NCBI GenBank assembly: GCA_963714325.1
Contig: CAVQOB010000007.1
Location: 62,001 to 126,000, forward strand
Source of the DNA: CAVQOB01 sp963714325
Lineage (GTDB): Bacteria > Pseudomonadota > Alphaproteobacteria > Rhizobiales > Hyphomicrobiaceae
DNA: 64,000 nucleotides
Direction of reading: 5' to 3'
The first letter of the stretch is position 1, and the number at the start of each line of letters is the position of its first letter. Positions 1-10,203 of this stretch are shown here, piece after piece. A program made the translations under genes and the position numbers. The notes below the pieces were generated by a model that worked only from the letters and a program-made list of their open reading frames with translations, did not search any database and was not told the DNA's origin.

Positions 1-374
1 TCACGCAGTTCCACCGGGCGCGTCCGTTGGATCTTGGCAACGACGCGGGGGACGGCGGTCAGGCCCGACCGCGCTTGCACGAAGCCGGGTGGCTCGATGA
101 CAATCCCATCCAGCGCTGTCGCGAAACGATTGGAGTAACTTTCGCGCCGGATTTCGCCATCCGTAATGATATCGATCCCGGCGCGCTCCATATCGCGGAT
201 CGCGACAATCGTCGCATCATCCTGCGCCTGCTCCAGGAACGGCTCCGGTATGCGCCACATCTCCGGCATGCGAATGCGCGGCACCACCTTCGACAACATC
301 GCACGATCAACCAGCCAATCCGGTTGCGGGTAACTGCCGACGACGGTGGTTGGCAGAAGGCGCTTGGCTTGCAT
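1..374 (-). CDS. MetE-like cobalamin-independent methionine synthase family protein (partial)
   Basis: This frame is open from an ATG at 374 to the window edge, so only the first 124 residues are present. The translation begins MQAKRLLPTTVVGSYPQPDW, and further on it reads DMERAGIDIITDGEIRRES. Both fit the N-terminal half of a short MetE-C-like barrel (UROD/MetE superfamily), where the GSYP and TDGE motifs are conserved. Family members transfer methyl groups from folate or other donors to thiols, with zinc. Many short paralogues like this one have no proven substrate and are not true methionine synthases. The zinc-ligand region lies outside the window. The gene is divergent from the deacylase gene starting at 566. 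The 191 bases between them show no clear riboswitch. Confidence 0.8.
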   Translation of the reverse strand, partial: MQAKRLLPTTVVGSYPQPDWLVDRAMLSKVVPRIRMPEMWRIPEPFLEQAQDDATIVAIRDMERAGIDIITDGEIRRESYSNRFATALDGIVIEPPGFVQARSGLTAVPRVVAKIQRTRPVELR

Positions 375-565
375 GAGAATGTTCCTGTGCGACAAGGCCC
401 ATTGTTTCGTTCGGGCTAAACAGCGGCATCCTCGTATCATGCCACGCTGTCGTCGCGCCCGGTAGTGCAGTTCCGCGCCGCGCAATTCTGCCCTGCAACC
501 GAGACGTCTGGCTGGATTGGGTTGGCTATCGTAGGCTTAGCCGAAATTGATTATGGAGAACGCTG

Positions 566-2290
<1,725 letters not shown>

Positions 2291-2305
2291 GAGGCGCTGC
2301 TCATG

Positions 2306-3262
2306 TCACGCACTTCCGATCAAAATCCCGGCCGCGAACACGATCAGCCCGCCAACCACCACTTCGAAGGCCGCGCGCAGGAACTTGGTGTCCATGTACT
2401 TGGCGCGGATCCACGCGATCACCCAGAGCTCGATTAGCACCACAGCGATGGCGAGCACGGTCGCCGTCCAGAAGTCCTTGATCAGGAATGGTAAGGTGTG
2501 CCCGATACCGCCGAGCGCCGTCATCATGCCGGTGATCGTCCCGCGCACCCAGGGCTGACCACGCCCCGTAAGCGAGCCGTCGTCGGACATCGCTTCCGCC
2601 ATGCCCATTGAAATGCCGGCGCCGACCGACGCGGCCGTCCCAACCAGAAACGTCTCCCAGGTGCTGTGCGTGGCGAACGCGGCAGCAAACAGTGGTGCCA
2701 AGGTTGAAACTGATCCATCCATCAGTCCGGCCAGCGCCGGCTGGACGACTTGGAGCACGAACATCCGGTGCTTGGCCTCGTCCTCCTGCTGCTTCACGTC
2801 GGTCGTCAGATGCGTCTGGCCGAGTTGTTGCGCCAGCCCGACATGCTCGCGTTCCGCCGCCGCGAGATCGCCGAGGAGTTTGCGAATATTGGCATTCGTT
2901 GCCCGCTCGGTCGCGCGCTCGTAGAACAGCCGGGTCTCGTATTCGATTGCCTCGGCCTGCGCGCGCACCTTGTCGAGCCCCAGCGGCCGCACCATCCAGA
3001 TCGCCTCGTGCTTGACGAAGCCCTTCACATCCTGGCGGCGAATAAGTGGAATATGATCGCCAAACGTCTTCTGATAGAGGTCGAACAGCCAGCGACGGTG
3101 TTCGTTTTCCTCCTCCGCCATCTCGGTGAACACCTTGGCCGAAGCTGGGAAGGTCTCCTTGAGGCCGTCGGCATAGTCGGCGTAGATGCGGCCGTGCTCC
3201 TCTTCCAGGCTGATGGCCAGGGCCAGGATTTCCTGCTCGGAAAGCTCCGCGAACGATTTCAA
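2306..3262 (-). CDS. mbfA: Membrane-bound ferritin / iron exporter MbfA
   Basis: The protein joins an N-terminal ferritin-like (rubrerythrin/erythrin) domain, about residues 1-160, to a C-terminal VIT1/CCC1-type membrane domain with several hydrophobic helices. Di-iron type residues appear in LEEEHGR, EEENEHRRW, EYETRLFYER and AAEREHVGL. This architecture is that of MbfA, which exports iron from the cytoplasm and protects against iron and peroxide stress in Bradyrhizobium and Agrobacterium. The frame can open at a GTG at 3271, but the AGGAG there overlaps that codon. From the TTG at 3262 the same AGGAG sits at normal spacing and the protein begins at the usual position for the family (LKSFAEL), so I chose TTG. 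An ICE-like palindrome lies about 30 bases upstream. Confidence 0.88.
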   Translation of the reverse strand: MKSFAELSEQEILALAISLEEEHGRIYADYADGLKETFPASAKVFTEMAEEENEHRRWLFDLYQKTFGDHIPLIRRQDVKGFVKHEAIWMVRPLGLDKVRAQAEAIEYETRLFYERATERATNANIRKLLGDLAAAEREHVGLAQQLGQTHLTTDVKQQEDEAKHRMFVLQVVQPALAGLMDGSVSTLAPLFAAAFATHSTWETFLVGTAASVGAGISMGMAEAMSDDGSLTGRGQPWVRGTITGMMTALGGIGHTLPFLIKDFWTATVLAIAVVLIELWVIAWIRAKYMDTKFLRAAFEVVVGGLIVFAAGILIGSA

Positions 3263-3292
3263 TGCCGGCACTCCTATGCTGCTGCTAGCACT

Positions 3293-3307
3293 TTAGAATA
3301 ATTCTAA
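3293..3307 (-). promoter_or_regulatory. ICE-like (Irr) operator upstream of mbfA
   Basis: The sequence TTAGAATAATTCTAA is a dyad of TTAGAA and TTCTAA half-sites separated by three bases, embedded in an extra leading T. It resembles the iron control element bound by the haem-responsive regulator Irr in alphaproteobacteria, where mbfA is a known Irr target repressed under low iron. Position and target gene both support the call. Binding itself is inferred, and no irr gene is in the window. Confidence 0.65.
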
Positions 3308-3476
3308 CATACGACAAGATCTAAGGTGCGGATCAGGCGGCATTGATCAACAACCTTCTCGTGTTTCAACGAACCCGGCTTTGTCGAATCTCCCGCACCC
3401 CGGTTATGATGCTGGCAACGCAATAGGTTTTTGGGAGGGGGCGCGAAACACGACCGCCCTTGGGTCGCAATAATTC

Positions 3477-5207
3477 ATGACAGATAATCCAACCACCCAA
3501 ACCAACCCCCACGCGTCCGCCAAACCGATCGCGCTCGGATATCTGACCCAATTCACCCCGAAGTTGATCATCGCCTTGCGCCAGGGTTATAGCCGCGCCG
3601 ATTTCGGCCGCGACGCGATGGCCGGCCTGACGGTTGCGATCTTGGCGATTCCTCTCTCCATGGCCATCGCCATCGGCTCCGGCGTCGATCCCGGCAAAGG
3701 CCTGATCACATCGATTGTCGCCGGCTTCCTGATCTCGGCGTTCGGCGGCAGCCAATTCCAGGTCGGCGGTCCCGCCGCCGCCTTCATCGTCATCGTCGCC
3801 GCGATCATTGCCAAACACGGCTACGACGGCCTCTTGACCGCGACATTCCTGGCCGGCCTCATGCTGATCGCCGCCGGGCTGCTGCGAATGGGCACCTACA
3901 TCAAATACGTGCCGGGGCCGGTGATCCTCGGTTTCACCAGTGCGATTGGCGTTATCATCGCGGTCGGCCAGATCAAGGACTTCTTCGGGCTGGTCGGCGA
4001 AACCCCCGGCGAGGTCCTCCATAAATTGCAAGCCCTATGGGCGATCAAGGCGACCGTCACACCCGCAGCCCTGACAGTCGGACTGGCGTCGGTCGCCATG
4101 ATCCTTGGGGCTCGCAAGGTAGCACCCCGCTGGCCCGGACTGTTGCTGGCCGTCTCGCTCGCCTCGGGCGCAACCTGGGCTCTCGGCCTCGGCGTCGAAA
4201 CGGTCGGCACCCGGTTTGGCGGCATTCCATCGTCATTGCCTGCTCCGTCCATGCCCGATCTCGGCTGGACCAAAATCATCGAGGTCTTGCCCTCGGCCTT
4301 CACGATCGCCTTCCTCGTCGGTGTCGAATTGCTGCTTTCCGCCGTTGCTGCCGACGCCATCGCTGGAACACGGCTGCGTCCGAATACCGAGGTGCTGGCG
4401 CAGGGGATCGCCAATGTCGCCTCGCCCCTGTTTGGCGGCATGCCCGCGACCGGCGTCATCGCGCGCACCGGCACCAACATCCAGGCCGGTGCGCGGACAC
4501 CCGTTTCTGGCGTCTTGCACGCCCTGTTTGTCCTGGCGGCCGTCATGCTGTTCGCGCCGCTCGCGTCCTATTTGGCGCTACCCTGCCTCGCGGCCGTGCT
4601 CTTGACCGTCGCCTGGCGGCTGATCGATGCACACGAGTTTACGTCCTTCCTCCGCCGCGCGCCGCGTGACGACATCGTTGTGTTGCTCGCCACCTTCCTG
4701 TTGACCGTCTTCGTCGACTTGAACGTTGCAATAGCGGTGGGCGTCATTCTGGCGTCCGTCCTGTTCATGCACCGCATGGCCGAGACATCCGGTGTCGGGC
4801 TCGACAATGGCAACACCGTCGCCATCGAAAAAGGTGATGGGTTGCCGCCGAGCTTGGCCGGCGAAGCGCTCCCCGGCGGTGTCCGCCTATTGGATTTCAG
4901 CGGCCCGCTGTTCTACGGGCAATCCGCGCGGATGGTCGAAGTGCTCGACGCGTTCACACCCTGGCCGAAAGTGCTGATCTTGCGCATGCGCGATGTGCCG
5001 CTGATCGATGCCACCGCCATCGGCACGCTCGAACAAATTGCCGCCGACTGCCAGAAACACGATTGCCGCATCATTGTCGCGGCCCTCCAACCGCAACCGC
5101 GGCTCGCCCTGCATCGCTATGGTTTCCTGCGCGACAACAAGGTCATCATCACATCAAACAGTTACATGGCCGTCGAAAAGGCGAAGGGATTGTTGGCAAA
5201 AAGCTGA
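3477..5207 (+). CDS. SulP family anion permease with STAS domain
   Basis: This 576-residue inner-membrane protein has a SulP-type transport core of about 10-14 hydrophobic segments (roughly residues 30-430), opening with DAMAGLTVAILAIPLSMAIA. A cytoplasmic STAS domain follows at about 450-560, marked by VRLLDFSGPLFYGQ and LRMRDVPLIDATA. SulP carriers move sulfate, bicarbonate or C4-dicarboxylates (SulP, BicA, DauA types). The sequence alone does not decide which. No carbonic anhydrase or sulfate-assimilation gene lies nearby, so no substrate is proposed. No strong ribosome-binding site is seen before the ATG. A GC-rich stem-loop lies just after the stop. Confidence 0.85.
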   Translation: MTDNPTTQTNPHASAKPIALGYLTQFTPKLIIALRQGYSRADFGRDAMAGLTVAILAIPLSMAIAIGSGVDPGKGLITSIVAGFLISAFGGSQFQVGGPAAAFIVIVAAIIAKHGYDGLLTATFLAGLMLIAAGLLRMGTYIKYVPGPVILGFTSAIGVIIAVGQIKDFFGLVGETPGEVLHKLQALWAIKATVTPAALTVGLASVAMILGARKVAPRWPGLLLAVSLASGATWALGLGVETVGTRFGGIPSSLPAPSMPDLGWTKIIEVLPSAFTIAFLVGVELLLSAVAADAIAGTRLRPNTEVLAQGIANVASPLFGGMPATGVIARTGTNIQAGARTPVSGVLHALFVLAAVMLFAPLASYLALPCLAAVLLTVAWRLIDAHEFTSFLRRAPRDDIVVLLATFLLTVFVDLNVAIAVGVILASVLFMHRMAETSGVGLDNGNTVAIEKGDGLPPSLAGEALPGGVRLLDFSGPLFYGQSARMVEVLDAFTPWPKVLILRMRDVPLIDATAIGTLEQIAADCQKHDCRIIVAALQPQPRLALHRYGFLRDNKVIITSNSYMAVEKAKGLLAKS

Positions 5208-5219
5208 CGGAAACGAATT

Positions 5220-5250
5220 GGGCCGGGAAGATCTCGCGATCACCCGGCCC
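5220..5250 (+). terminator. GC-rich stem-loop after the SulP gene, possible terminator
   Basis: An 8-bp inverted repeat (GGGCCGGG with CCCGGCCC) closes a 15-base loop 12 bases after the SulP stop codon. No run of T follows, so it is not a textbook intrinsic terminator. It could act with Rho or stabilise the mRNA end. Confidence 0.35.
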
Positions 5251-5343
5251 GGCCGAAATTGAAATCGTCGCTAGCAGAAGAATGTGAACTTTGCGCTCAG
5301 ACCCGCTTGCAGTCAGGCATGCCGCTAATACCCGATACATTCG

Positions 5344-6297
5344 GTGGCTTTCCGTGTTACGACAATCCAGCATAGACCGATAACGGATATTGGTTTGATC
5401 GATATCAGAAAAGTCGACCTCAACCTGTTGAAAGTTCTCTCGCTTTTGGCGGAAGAACAGAATGTCTCCCGCGTCGCCGAGCGGCTCGGCTGCTCGCAGT
5501 CGACAATCAGCGCAGATCTCAAAAAATTGCGCACGATGTTGGGCGACCCCTTGTTCATTCGCCATCAGCGCGGGTTGCGGCCCACGCCCCGACTGGAGGC
5601 ACTGGCGCCGCAGCTTGAAGCCTGGTTGCGAGGCTTGAGCGCCATCGTCGAGCCGCCTGTCTTTGATCCTAAAGCCGCCAATCGCACGTTTCTGGTCATT
5701 GCGGGCGATTACTCCGAGTGGGTCATCCTGCCGAAGTTGATCCAGGTCTTGGCGCAAGAAGCGCCGGGTATCCGCATTGCCATAGTGCATGCCGTCATGG
5801 GGCGTGCCGAGAAGATGTTCGAACAAGGCGAGATCGATCTGGCATTGAGCGTGCCGCGTTTGAGCGCGCCTTCGTTGCAGTCGCGCCAATTGGTCGATGA
5901 TCGCTATTGTGTCGTCGCACGGCGAAACCACCCGCGGCTGAAGGGGAACATCACCCTCGATCAGTTCTGCAATGAACTGCATGCGGTGACCGTCCGCGAC
6001 GAAAATATTCTCGAGCGCACCACCACGGATCGAACCCTGGCGGAGCTCGGGCGTGAGCGTCGCGCGGCTTACTTGACGCGGAATTTCGCATCAGAACTGC
6101 GGATGATCGGGCAGACCGACCTGATCGGCATGGGTCTCGACGGACTCCTGGAGCATTTCCCCGGGTTGCAGTCCTTTCCCGTGCCGTTTGCCATCACCCC
6201 CTATCGCATTCTCGCGACATGGCATGAGCGGTCGCAATCCGATCCTGGCCACGCTTGGCTGCGCCAGAAGCTGGCCGAAGTGGTTCGCAAACGCTGA
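5344..6297 (+). CDS. LysR family transcriptional regulator
   Basis: The protein has an N-terminal winged helix-turn-helix after the segment KVDLNLLKVLSLLAEEQNVS, with the recognition helix in AERLGCSQSTISADLKKLR. A LysR substrate-binding domain follows (about residues 110-310). The early pattern KVDLNLL is typical of the NodD/SyrM-like branch of LysR proteins, which often sense aromatic or carboxylate compounds; no ligand can be named here. The frame can open at GTG 5344, but most relatives start just before DIRKVDLN, so the in-frame TTG at 5395 is a fair alternative. It lies between SulP and lepA on the same strand and is not divergent from an obvious target. Confidence 0.82.
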   Translation: MAFRVTTIQHRPITDIGLIDIRKVDLNLLKVLSLLAEEQNVSRVAERLGCSQSTISADLKKLRTMLGDPLFIRHQRGLRPTPRLEALAPQLEAWLRGLSAIVEPPVFDPKAANRTFLVIAGDYSEWVILPKLIQVLAQEAPGIRIAIVHAVMGRAEKMFEQGEIDLALSVPRLSAPSLQSRQLVDDRYCVVARRNHPRLKGNITLDQFCNELHAVTVRDENILERTTTDRTLAELGRERRAAYLTRNFASELRMIGQTDLIGMGLDGLLEHFPGLQSFPVPFAITPYRILATWHERSQSDPGHAWLRQKLAEVVRKR

Positions 6298-6395
6298 AAT
6301 GACCGAAAAGCAGGGCCGGCGAGTGGCAATCCGCCCCGGTAAGGCGGCTGCATAGCCCCTTCAAAGGCCTTCAGTTGGGTGCTACACCCCGCGCC

Positions 6396-8198
6396 ATGAC
6401 CGACACATCCCTGATCCGCAATTTCTCGATTATCGCCCACATCGACCACGGCAAGAGCACCTTGTCTGACCGGCTGATCCAGCTCTGCGGCAACGTCACC
6501 GACCGGGAGATGACGGCGCAAATCCTCGATTCTATGGATATCGAGAAGGAGCGCGGCATCACCATCAAGGCGCAGACCGTTCGCCTCGACTACAAGGCCC
6601 GGGACGGCAAGACCTATCAGCTGAACCTGATGGACACCCCCGGTCATGTCGACTTTGCCTATGAGGTCTCCCGCTCGCTCGCCGCCTGCGAGGGCGCCAT
6701 TCTCGTCGTCGATGCGTCGCAAGGTGTCGAAGCGCAGACGCTCGCCAACGTCTATCAGGCGATCGACGGCAATCTCGAAATTTTGCCCGTCCTCAACAAG
6801 GTCGATTTGCCCTCGGCCGACGTAGATCGTGTCAAGCAACAGATCGAGGACGTGATCGGCATCGATGCCTCGACCGCGGTCGGCGTGTCAGCCAAGACCG
6901 GGCTCAACGTCGAAAAAGTCCTCGAAGCCATCGTCGAGCGATTGCCACCGCCGAAAGGCGAGCGCAACGCCCCGCTGAAAGCGCTGCTGATCGACAGCTG
7001 GTACGACGCCTATCTCGGCGTCGTCGTGCTGGTCCGCGTCATCGATGGCGTGCTACGCAAGGGCCAGCGCATCAAGCTGATGCAGACCGATGGCAACTAT
7101 CAGGTCGAGCGCGTCGGCATCTTCCGCCCCAAGCAGGAAATGCTGAACGAACTCGGCCCCGGCGAAGTCGGCTTCTTCACCGCCGCCATCAAGCAGGTCG
7201 CCGACACCCGCGTTGGCGACACGCTGACCGATGAGAAGGGTGGCATCACCGTACCACTCCCGGGCTTCAAGCCCGTCCAACCCGTCGTCTTCTGCGGCCT
7301 CTTCCCCGTCGACGCCGCCGAGTTCGAGGACCTGCGCGAAGCCGTCGGCAAGCTGCGCCTCAACGACGCGAGCTTCACCTACGAAACCGAAAGTTCGGCG
7401 GCGCTGGGGTTCGGATTCCGCTGCGGCTTCCTCGGCCTGTTGCATCTCGAGATCATCACCGAGCGTCTCGAGCGCGAGTTCAACATGAACCTGATCACGA
7501 CGGCGCCGAGCGTCATCTATCACGTGCATATGAACGACGGAACGATGGTCGAGATGCACAACCCCGCCGACATGCCCGACCCCGTCCACATCGATCATCT
7601 TGAGGAACCCTGGATTTCAGCAACCATCCTGGTGCCCGACGAATATCTGGGCTCCGTCCTGAAGCTCTGCCAGGACCGCCGCGGCCGCCAGAAAAACCTC
7701 ACCTACGCCGGCACCCGCGCGATGGTCGTCTATGAATTGCCGCTCAACGAAGTCGTGTTCGATTTCTATGACCGCTTGAAGAGCGTGTCGCGCGGCTACG
7801 CGTCATTCGACTATCACATCATCGGTTACGAAGAGAACGATCTGGTGAAGCTGACCATCCTGGTCAACGCCGAGCCGGTCGACGCGCTGTCGATCGTCGT
7901 CCATCGTGGCCGCGCCGAGCAACGCGGCCGCGCCATGTGCGAGAAACTGAAAGACCTGATCAAGCCGCATCTGTTCCAGATCCCGGTTCAGGCGGCGATC
8001 GGCGGCAAGGTCATCGCCCGCGAGACCATCCGCGCCATGCGCAAAGACGTCACCGCCAAGTGCTACGGCGGCGACATTTCCCGCAAACGCAAGCTGCTCG
8101 ACAAGCAGAAGGCGGGCAAGAAAAAGATGCGTGAATTCGGCAAGGTCGAGATCCCGCAAGAGGCGTTCATTGCGGCGCTGAAGATGGATGAGAATTGA
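6396..8198 (+). CDS. lepA: Elongation factor 4 (back-translocating GTPase LepA)
   Basis: LepA/EF4 is a ribosome-associated translational GTPase that helps stalled or misplaced ribosomes and 30S biogenesis. The protein shows the G1 motif AHIDHGKST, the G3 motif DTPGHVDFAYEVSR and the G4 motif NKVDLP. It ends with the LepA-specific C-terminal domain rich in lysine (SRKRKLLDKQKAGKKKMRE). At 600 residues it has the usual length. The frame stays open upstream to a TTG at 6375, but the ATG at 6396 gives the standard family start MTDTSLIRNFSIIAHIDHGK. It follows the LysR gene by about 100 bases and is followed by a repeat-rich gap with an insertion sequence. Confidence 0.97.
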   Translation: MTDTSLIRNFSIIAHIDHGKSTLSDRLIQLCGNVTDREMTAQILDSMDIEKERGITIKAQTVRLDYKARDGKTYQLNLMDTPGHVDFAYEVSRSLAACEGAILVVDASQGVEAQTLANVYQAIDGNLEILPVLNKVDLPSADVDRVKQQIEDVIGIDASTAVGVSAKTGLNVEKVLEAIVERLPPPKGERNAPLKALLIDSWYDAYLGVVVLVRVIDGVLRKGQRIKLMQTDGNYQVERVGIFRPKQEMLNELGPGEVGFFTAAIKQVADTRVGDTLTDEKGGITVPLPGFKPVQPVVFCGLFPVDAAEFEDLREAVGKLRLNDASFTYETESSAALGFGFRCGFLGLLHLEIITERLEREFNMNLITTAPSVIYHVHMNDGTMVEMHNPADMPDPVHIDHLEEPWISATILVPDEYLGSVLKLCQDRRGRQKNLTYAGTRAMVVYELPLNEVVFDFYDRLKSVSRGYASFDYHIIGYEENDLVKLTILVNAEPVDALSIVVHRGRAEQRGRAMCEKLKDLIKPHLFQIPVQAAIGGKVIARETIRAMRKDVTAKCYGGDISRKRKLLDKQKAGKKKMREFGKVEIPQEAFIAALKMDEN

Positions 8199-8517
8199 GG
8201 GTTGGACGTCAAAGTCGGTTAGTGATCCAAAATGGCCCTCACTGCCACGTCACCCAATACTGTCATGGTCGGGCTTGTCCCACGGCTGTCCGGTTTAAAT
8301 CGTGACAATTCAAAATTCTCGTTGAAGAGCAGGTTGTTTATTTGTTTTCCGACTCTCATGGACGTCGACTCCGGTCTGGCATTTTTGCGTCATCCCGATG
8401 CAGGCCGGGACCCACGGCAAAGCACCATTGTTCGTCGTGGCCAAATGCCACACCGATTGAAAACCGCTCCAAACGACACGAAGATCCAGCATTTTTGACG
8501 CTTCGGCCTGACGTGGG
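8199..8517. other. Repeat-rich intergenic region after lepA
   Basis: No gene is supported here; the open frames cross repeats and have no ribosome-binding site. The stretch holds one copy of a 34-base repeat at 8262-8295. It also holds a 13-bp inverted repeat (8404-8416 with 8512-8524) whose second arm runs into the left end of the insertion sequence. Confidence 0.7.
8262..8295 (+). repeat. 34-base repeat unit, outer left copy
   Basis: The unit reads GTCATGG, 12 variable bases, then CACGGCTGTCCGGTT. The same framework with the same 12-base gap occurs at both ends of the neighbouring insertion sequence and, inverted, at 9869-9902. It resembles short interspersed palindromic repeats of alphaproteobacterial intergenic regions. 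Confidence 0.7.
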
Positions 8518-8558
8518 TCCCGGCGTCATGGCGGAGCCATGCTCACGGCTGTCCGGTT
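8518..8558 (+). repeat. Left 41-bp inverted repeat of the IS4 element
   Basis: This is a perfect reverse complement of 9794-9834. Its inner 34 bases share the framework of the 34-base repeats outside the element. Confidence 0.85.
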
Positions 8559-9706
8559 CAGCATAGGGCAAGGTTCAGCTGTCTGTCATCGAGAGGTTTT
8601 CGCTCCGGCTGCAGACCGAGGTTTTGGATCGATCTGAAGTGCATCAGATTGGCGCGAACGAGCCGGGCGAAGGCCAGCGGGCTTTTGACGATGGCTTGCA
8701 AAGCGTGCGCCATCCGCAGCAGCAAATAAGCGATCAGGGCCACGGCAATCTGAGTGCGGACGGCATTTTCCGACGTGCCCAAGAACTTCTTGATCTTGAG
8801 CGTTTGCTTGATCCAGCGGAAGAACAGTTCGACTTCCCAGCGGGCCTGGTAAAGGTCGGCGATGACTTCGGCCGGCGAGTTCAAATCGTTGGTCACGATG
8901 CGCAACTTCTTGCCGGTTTCTATGACGACATGGATCTCGCGCAGATCTCGGTCGAGCGGATGATGTCGCGTATGTCCAAGCCGGCCGCGCAATCGTATGA
9001 TGCGATCCTCAACGATCGGTCCATCCTTCAATACGTGACGCATGGCGATGACTTCGACGGGTGAGTTCTTGCGTAGCCGAGTGACGAAACGGCAGCCAGC
9101 CGCGTCGAGCCTCGACCACCAAGTAAAGCTGTAATACCCGAGGTCGAACACGTAGTCCGCACCCGGCTCAATCGGCATGGCGTTGGCCTGCACCATGTCG
9201 TTCTCGCGTGCCGGTGACACAGCGAAATAGACAGGCACTGCAGCGTGCGGATCGTAGACGATGTGCAGCTTCACGCCGTCGCAGGTCGCATCGTAATGCG
9301 CCCAATCACGCGATAAAGAATTGAGAGTGATGCGGCTTGAATCGATCAGGCGGACGGCCTCTTTCGACGTCTTGCGGAGGTGGCGATGCGTTTGCGCCAA
9401 GAGCGTGCCGAAGACCTCAGCGAAGACGCCGGCGGGACGTAACGTATTGGCGTCGGCCAACGTGGAACGCTTCGGCGCATCGACGCCGACATGCTTCAGT
9501 CGAGGCGCATGGCTCTCCATTGTAGTCACGATCTCGCGCAAGCTCGTCGCCCCCGAAAGTTGCGCGTGCAGCAGCGCCACAAACTGGCTCTTGGTCGAGA
9601 GCGTGCGCACGTTCCGGTCGGCCTCATGCTTCTCCACACTCCGATCAAACGACGTCCAAGGAACCAGCTTCAAAATATCGTGCAACAGAGTATTGTGGTG
9701 GCGCAT
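8558..9706 (-). CDS. IS4 family transposase
   Basis: The 382-residue protein opens with MRHHNTLLHDILKLVPWTSF, the DUF4372-type N-terminal domain of this IS4 group. The DDE catalytic core follows: first aspartate in VRLIDSSRITL, second in YVFDLGYYSF, and the glutamate in the YREK signature of YQARWEVELFFRWIKQ. It is full length with no internal stop, so it may be active. An upstream start at 9742 adds 12 residues absent from typical members, so the ATG at 9706 is preferred. The stop codon overlaps the inner edge of the left inverted repeat, showing how compact the element is. Confidence 0.88.
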   Translation of the reverse strand: MRHHNTLLHDILKLVPWTSFDRSVEKHEADRNVRTLSTKSQFVALLHAQLSGATSLREIVTTMESHAPRLKHVGVDAPKRSTLADANTLRPAGVFAEVFGTLLAQTHRHLRKTSKEAVRLIDSSRITLNSLSRDWAHYDATCDGVKLHIVYDPHAAVPVYFAVSPARENDMVQANAMPIEPGADYVFDLGYYSFTWWSRLDAAGCRFVTRLRKNSPVEVIAMRHVLKDGPIVEDRIIRLRGRLGHTRHHPLDRDLREIHVVIETGKKLRIVTNDLNSPAEVIADLYQARWEVELFFRWIKQTLKIKKFLGTSENAVRTQIAVALIAYLLLRMAHALQAIVKSPLAFARLVRANLMHFRSIQNLGLQPERKPLDDRQLNLALC

Positions 9707-9793
9707 GGTGTTGGTCCTTTTCGTGCTCGATGATGCCGCCAAGCTCTCGAATCACAGAAGAATCAATGCCATGCTCTTTGTCCATAAGAACTC

Positions 9794-9834
9794 AACCGGA
9801 CAGCCGTGAGCATGGCTCCGCCATGACGCCGGGA
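9794..9834 (-). repeat. Right 41-bp inverted repeat of the IS4 element
   Basis: This is a perfect reverse complement of 8518-8558, located 87 bases upstream of the transposase start. Confidence 0.85.
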
Positions 9835-9868
9835 TGATGAGGTGGTGGGACCGGTGCAAGCATACTTA

Positions 9869-9902
9869 GACTGGACGGCCGTGGCACAAGGCCGGCCATG
9901 AC
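9869..9902 (-). repeat. 34-base repeat unit, outer right copy (inverted)
   Basis: Read on the minus strand this is GTCATGG, 12 bases, then CACGGCCGTCCAGTC. It is the inverted counterpart of 8262-8295, so the insertion sequence sits inside two nested pairs of inverted repeats. Confidence 0.65.
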
Positions 9903-10064
9903 AGTCGGGGCGGTACAAGATCACTAAAGTCGGGCGGTTCGGAGGGTGTCCATCCGGTTGGGTTCGGGCGAAAGCCCGATCGCGAAGCGAGCCCCATCAA
10001 TCCGGCCAATCCGTCGCCGCGATCCCAAGCGCGCGCCACAGGGCGTGAAGCAGCGCAGGATGCC

Positions 10065-10115
10065 GCGCGTGCGCCCCGAAAAGTGTGCAGCGGTTTTCGG
10101 GTGAGGCGCACGCGC
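10065..10115. repeat. Palindromic intergenic repeat (RIME-like)
   Basis: Inner arms CCCGAAAA and TTTTCGGG (10075-10082, 10094-10101) enclose an 11-base loop. Outer arms GCGCGTGCGCC and GGCGCACGCGC (10065-10075, 10105-10115) extend the structure. From memory, the core resembles a palindrome repeated in many rhizobial-type genomes. Confidence 0.6.
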
Positions 10116-10174
10116 CAACCAAGGCGTCGGCATCCGAAGGCGCGAGCAAAAGCGCGCACCTCCGCTCCGGGGGC

Positions 10175-10203
10175 CTTTTCGTTCGACCGATCACTTCCTA
10201 GAT
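10175..10203 (+). promoter_or_regulatory. Possible RpoH-type promoter of clpB
   Basis: CTTTT, 17 bases, then CCTAGAT resembles the alphaproteobacterial heat-shock promoter (CTTG, 17-18 bases, CYTATNT). The match is partial. The call rests mainly on its place 95 bases before clpB. Confidence 0.3.

Larger units (their letters stand above)
8518..9834 (-). mobile_element. IS4-family insertion sequence with 41-bp inverted ends
   Basis: One transposase gene is bounded by perfect 41-bp inverted repeats (8518-8558 and 9794-9834), giving a 1317-bp unit between lepA and clpB. The left repeat reaches the transposase stop codon. No direct target duplication is visible next to the 41-bp ends. The outer part of each end contains a small palindrome (CATGGC with GCCATG), so the true transposon tip may be shorter, at the CACGGCTGTCCGGTT portion. 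Confidence 0.8.

Noticed and set aside
6298..6395. A tRNA-like or attenuator sequence before lepA
   Set aside because: A small CCGCC/GGCGG stem is present, but there is no cloverleaf and no T run.
8281..8295. A solo end of the IS4 element
   Set aside because: It matches the inner end of the IS, but the preceding GTCATGG and 12-base gap show it is a copy of the wider 34-base repeat family, so a deleted IS is not needed to explain it.
8510..9842. Target-site duplication around the IS4 element
   Set aside because: Flanks outside the 41-bp ends share no direct repeat. The only short match (CATG) is part of the palindrome inside the ends.
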